A DNA stretch of 14,969 nt from Streptococcaceae bacterium AM104-57. GTDB taxonomy: Bacteria > Bacillota > Bacilli > Lactobacillales > Streptococcaceae. The notes beneath the pieces were generated by a model. That model saw nothing but the letters and a program-made list of their open reading frames with translations, was not told the origin of the DNA and searched no databases. Location: contig JAQDPW010000033.1 in the NCBI GenBank assembly GCA_027659245.1, forward strand, positions 1 through 14,969, in the 5' to 3' direction. Below are positions 14,631-14,969 of the stretch, piece after piece. The first letter of the stretch is position 1. Each line of letters starts with the position of its first letter. The translations under genes and the position numbers were made by a program.

Positions 14631-14969
14631 TTAAAGACTTTTTGCCCAGTCTCTTTTGAGGTACTTTTTGATATGAGCCCATGTTTTCTCAATAGGATCG
14701 TACTCAGGTGAGTAGGGAGGAAGTGGTAAAAGTTTATGCCCAAATTCTTCACATAAGAGCTCTAGCTTACTCATTCTATGGAATCTTGCATTATCCATAA
14801 TAATAACTGATGATGTATTTAATGTTGGTAAGAGAAACTTCTGAAACCAAGCTTCAAAAAAGTCGCTCGTCATACTTTCCTTGTAAATCATAGGAGCCAT
14901 AAACTCTCCATCTACTTGTCCTGCAACAATTGAAGTCCGCTCAAAACGCCGTCCGCTAATCTTTTCATA
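14631..14969 (-). pseudogene. IS630-family transposase, C-terminal part, truncated at its 3' end and cut by the window edge
   Basis: The frame is open from the right edge of the window to TAA at 14631, giving 113 residues. Two parts of the DDE_3 catalytic core are present: VIIMDNARFHR (second aspartate) and PPYSPEYDPIEKTWAHIKK (final glutamate). The first aspartate lies outside the window. IS630 transposases usually run about 20 more residues after the W-x-x-I-K helix. Here the frame passes instead into GACTGGGCAAAAAGTC, similar to a repeat at 14312-14329, and stops after DWAKSL. I infer a 3' truncation, so the copy is probably inactive. RUP elements are thought to depend on this type of transposase. 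Confidence 0.7.

Overview
The window looks like chromosomal DNA of a Mitis-group Streptococcus (S. mitis, S. oralis or S. pneumoniae-like). The reasons are low G+C, the protein sequences of ccpA, pgk and the sul/fol genes, and three kinds of repeat typical of that group: three BOX elements, three full RUP elements and IS630-type remnants. No rRNA, tRNA or CRISPR array was seen. The species cannot be fixed from this stretch alone.

Layout. (1) 1-450: the right end of an IS3-family insertion sequence, a remnant of a repeated hairpin, a RUP element and a terminator. (2) 451-2444: an Rrf2-type regulator and a metallophosphoesterase on the minus strand, then a divergent UspA-like protein. (3) 2446-6351: RUP, a HAD phosphatase fused to a MazG-like domain (minus), L-asparaginase (plus), a BOX element, then ccpA (minus) with a candidate autoregulatory cre site. 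From memory of pneumococcal gene order, the UspA, HAD, asparaginase and ccpA series matches the block beside ccpA there. (4) 6557-6874: a small DUF960-like protein. (5) 6880-11986: a minus-strand folate operon, folP-folC-folE-[BOX and hairpin]-folBK, ending in a translationally coupled membrane protein that appears to carry a circularly permuted papain/NlpC-like domain. (6) 12136-13335: pgk (minus). (7) 13480-14187: a divergent multi-pass membrane protein with weak CPBP resemblance. (8) 14188-14969: a repeat graveyard holding a terminator, a half RUP, a BOX, a hairpin repeat split by a RUP, and the 3' end of an IS630-family transposase gene that runs off the window.

How the genes work together. 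FolE makes dihydroneopterin triphosphate from GTP. The bifunctional FolB-FolK converts dihydroneopterin to the hydroxymethylpterin pyrophosphate. FolP joins this to p-aminobenzoate, and FolC adds glutamate. Together they give nearly the whole de novo dihydrofolate route in one transcription unit. CcpA and Pgk are central carbon-metabolism genes. The HAD/MazG-like protein and UspA suggest nucleotide or stress housekeeping, which is inference.

The best candidates for something under-described are the membrane-anchored permuted-papain-like protein coupled to folBK, the terminator-like hairpin plus BOX inside the folate operon, and a RUP that cut a hairpin repeat at a TA so cleanly that the empty site can be rebuilt.
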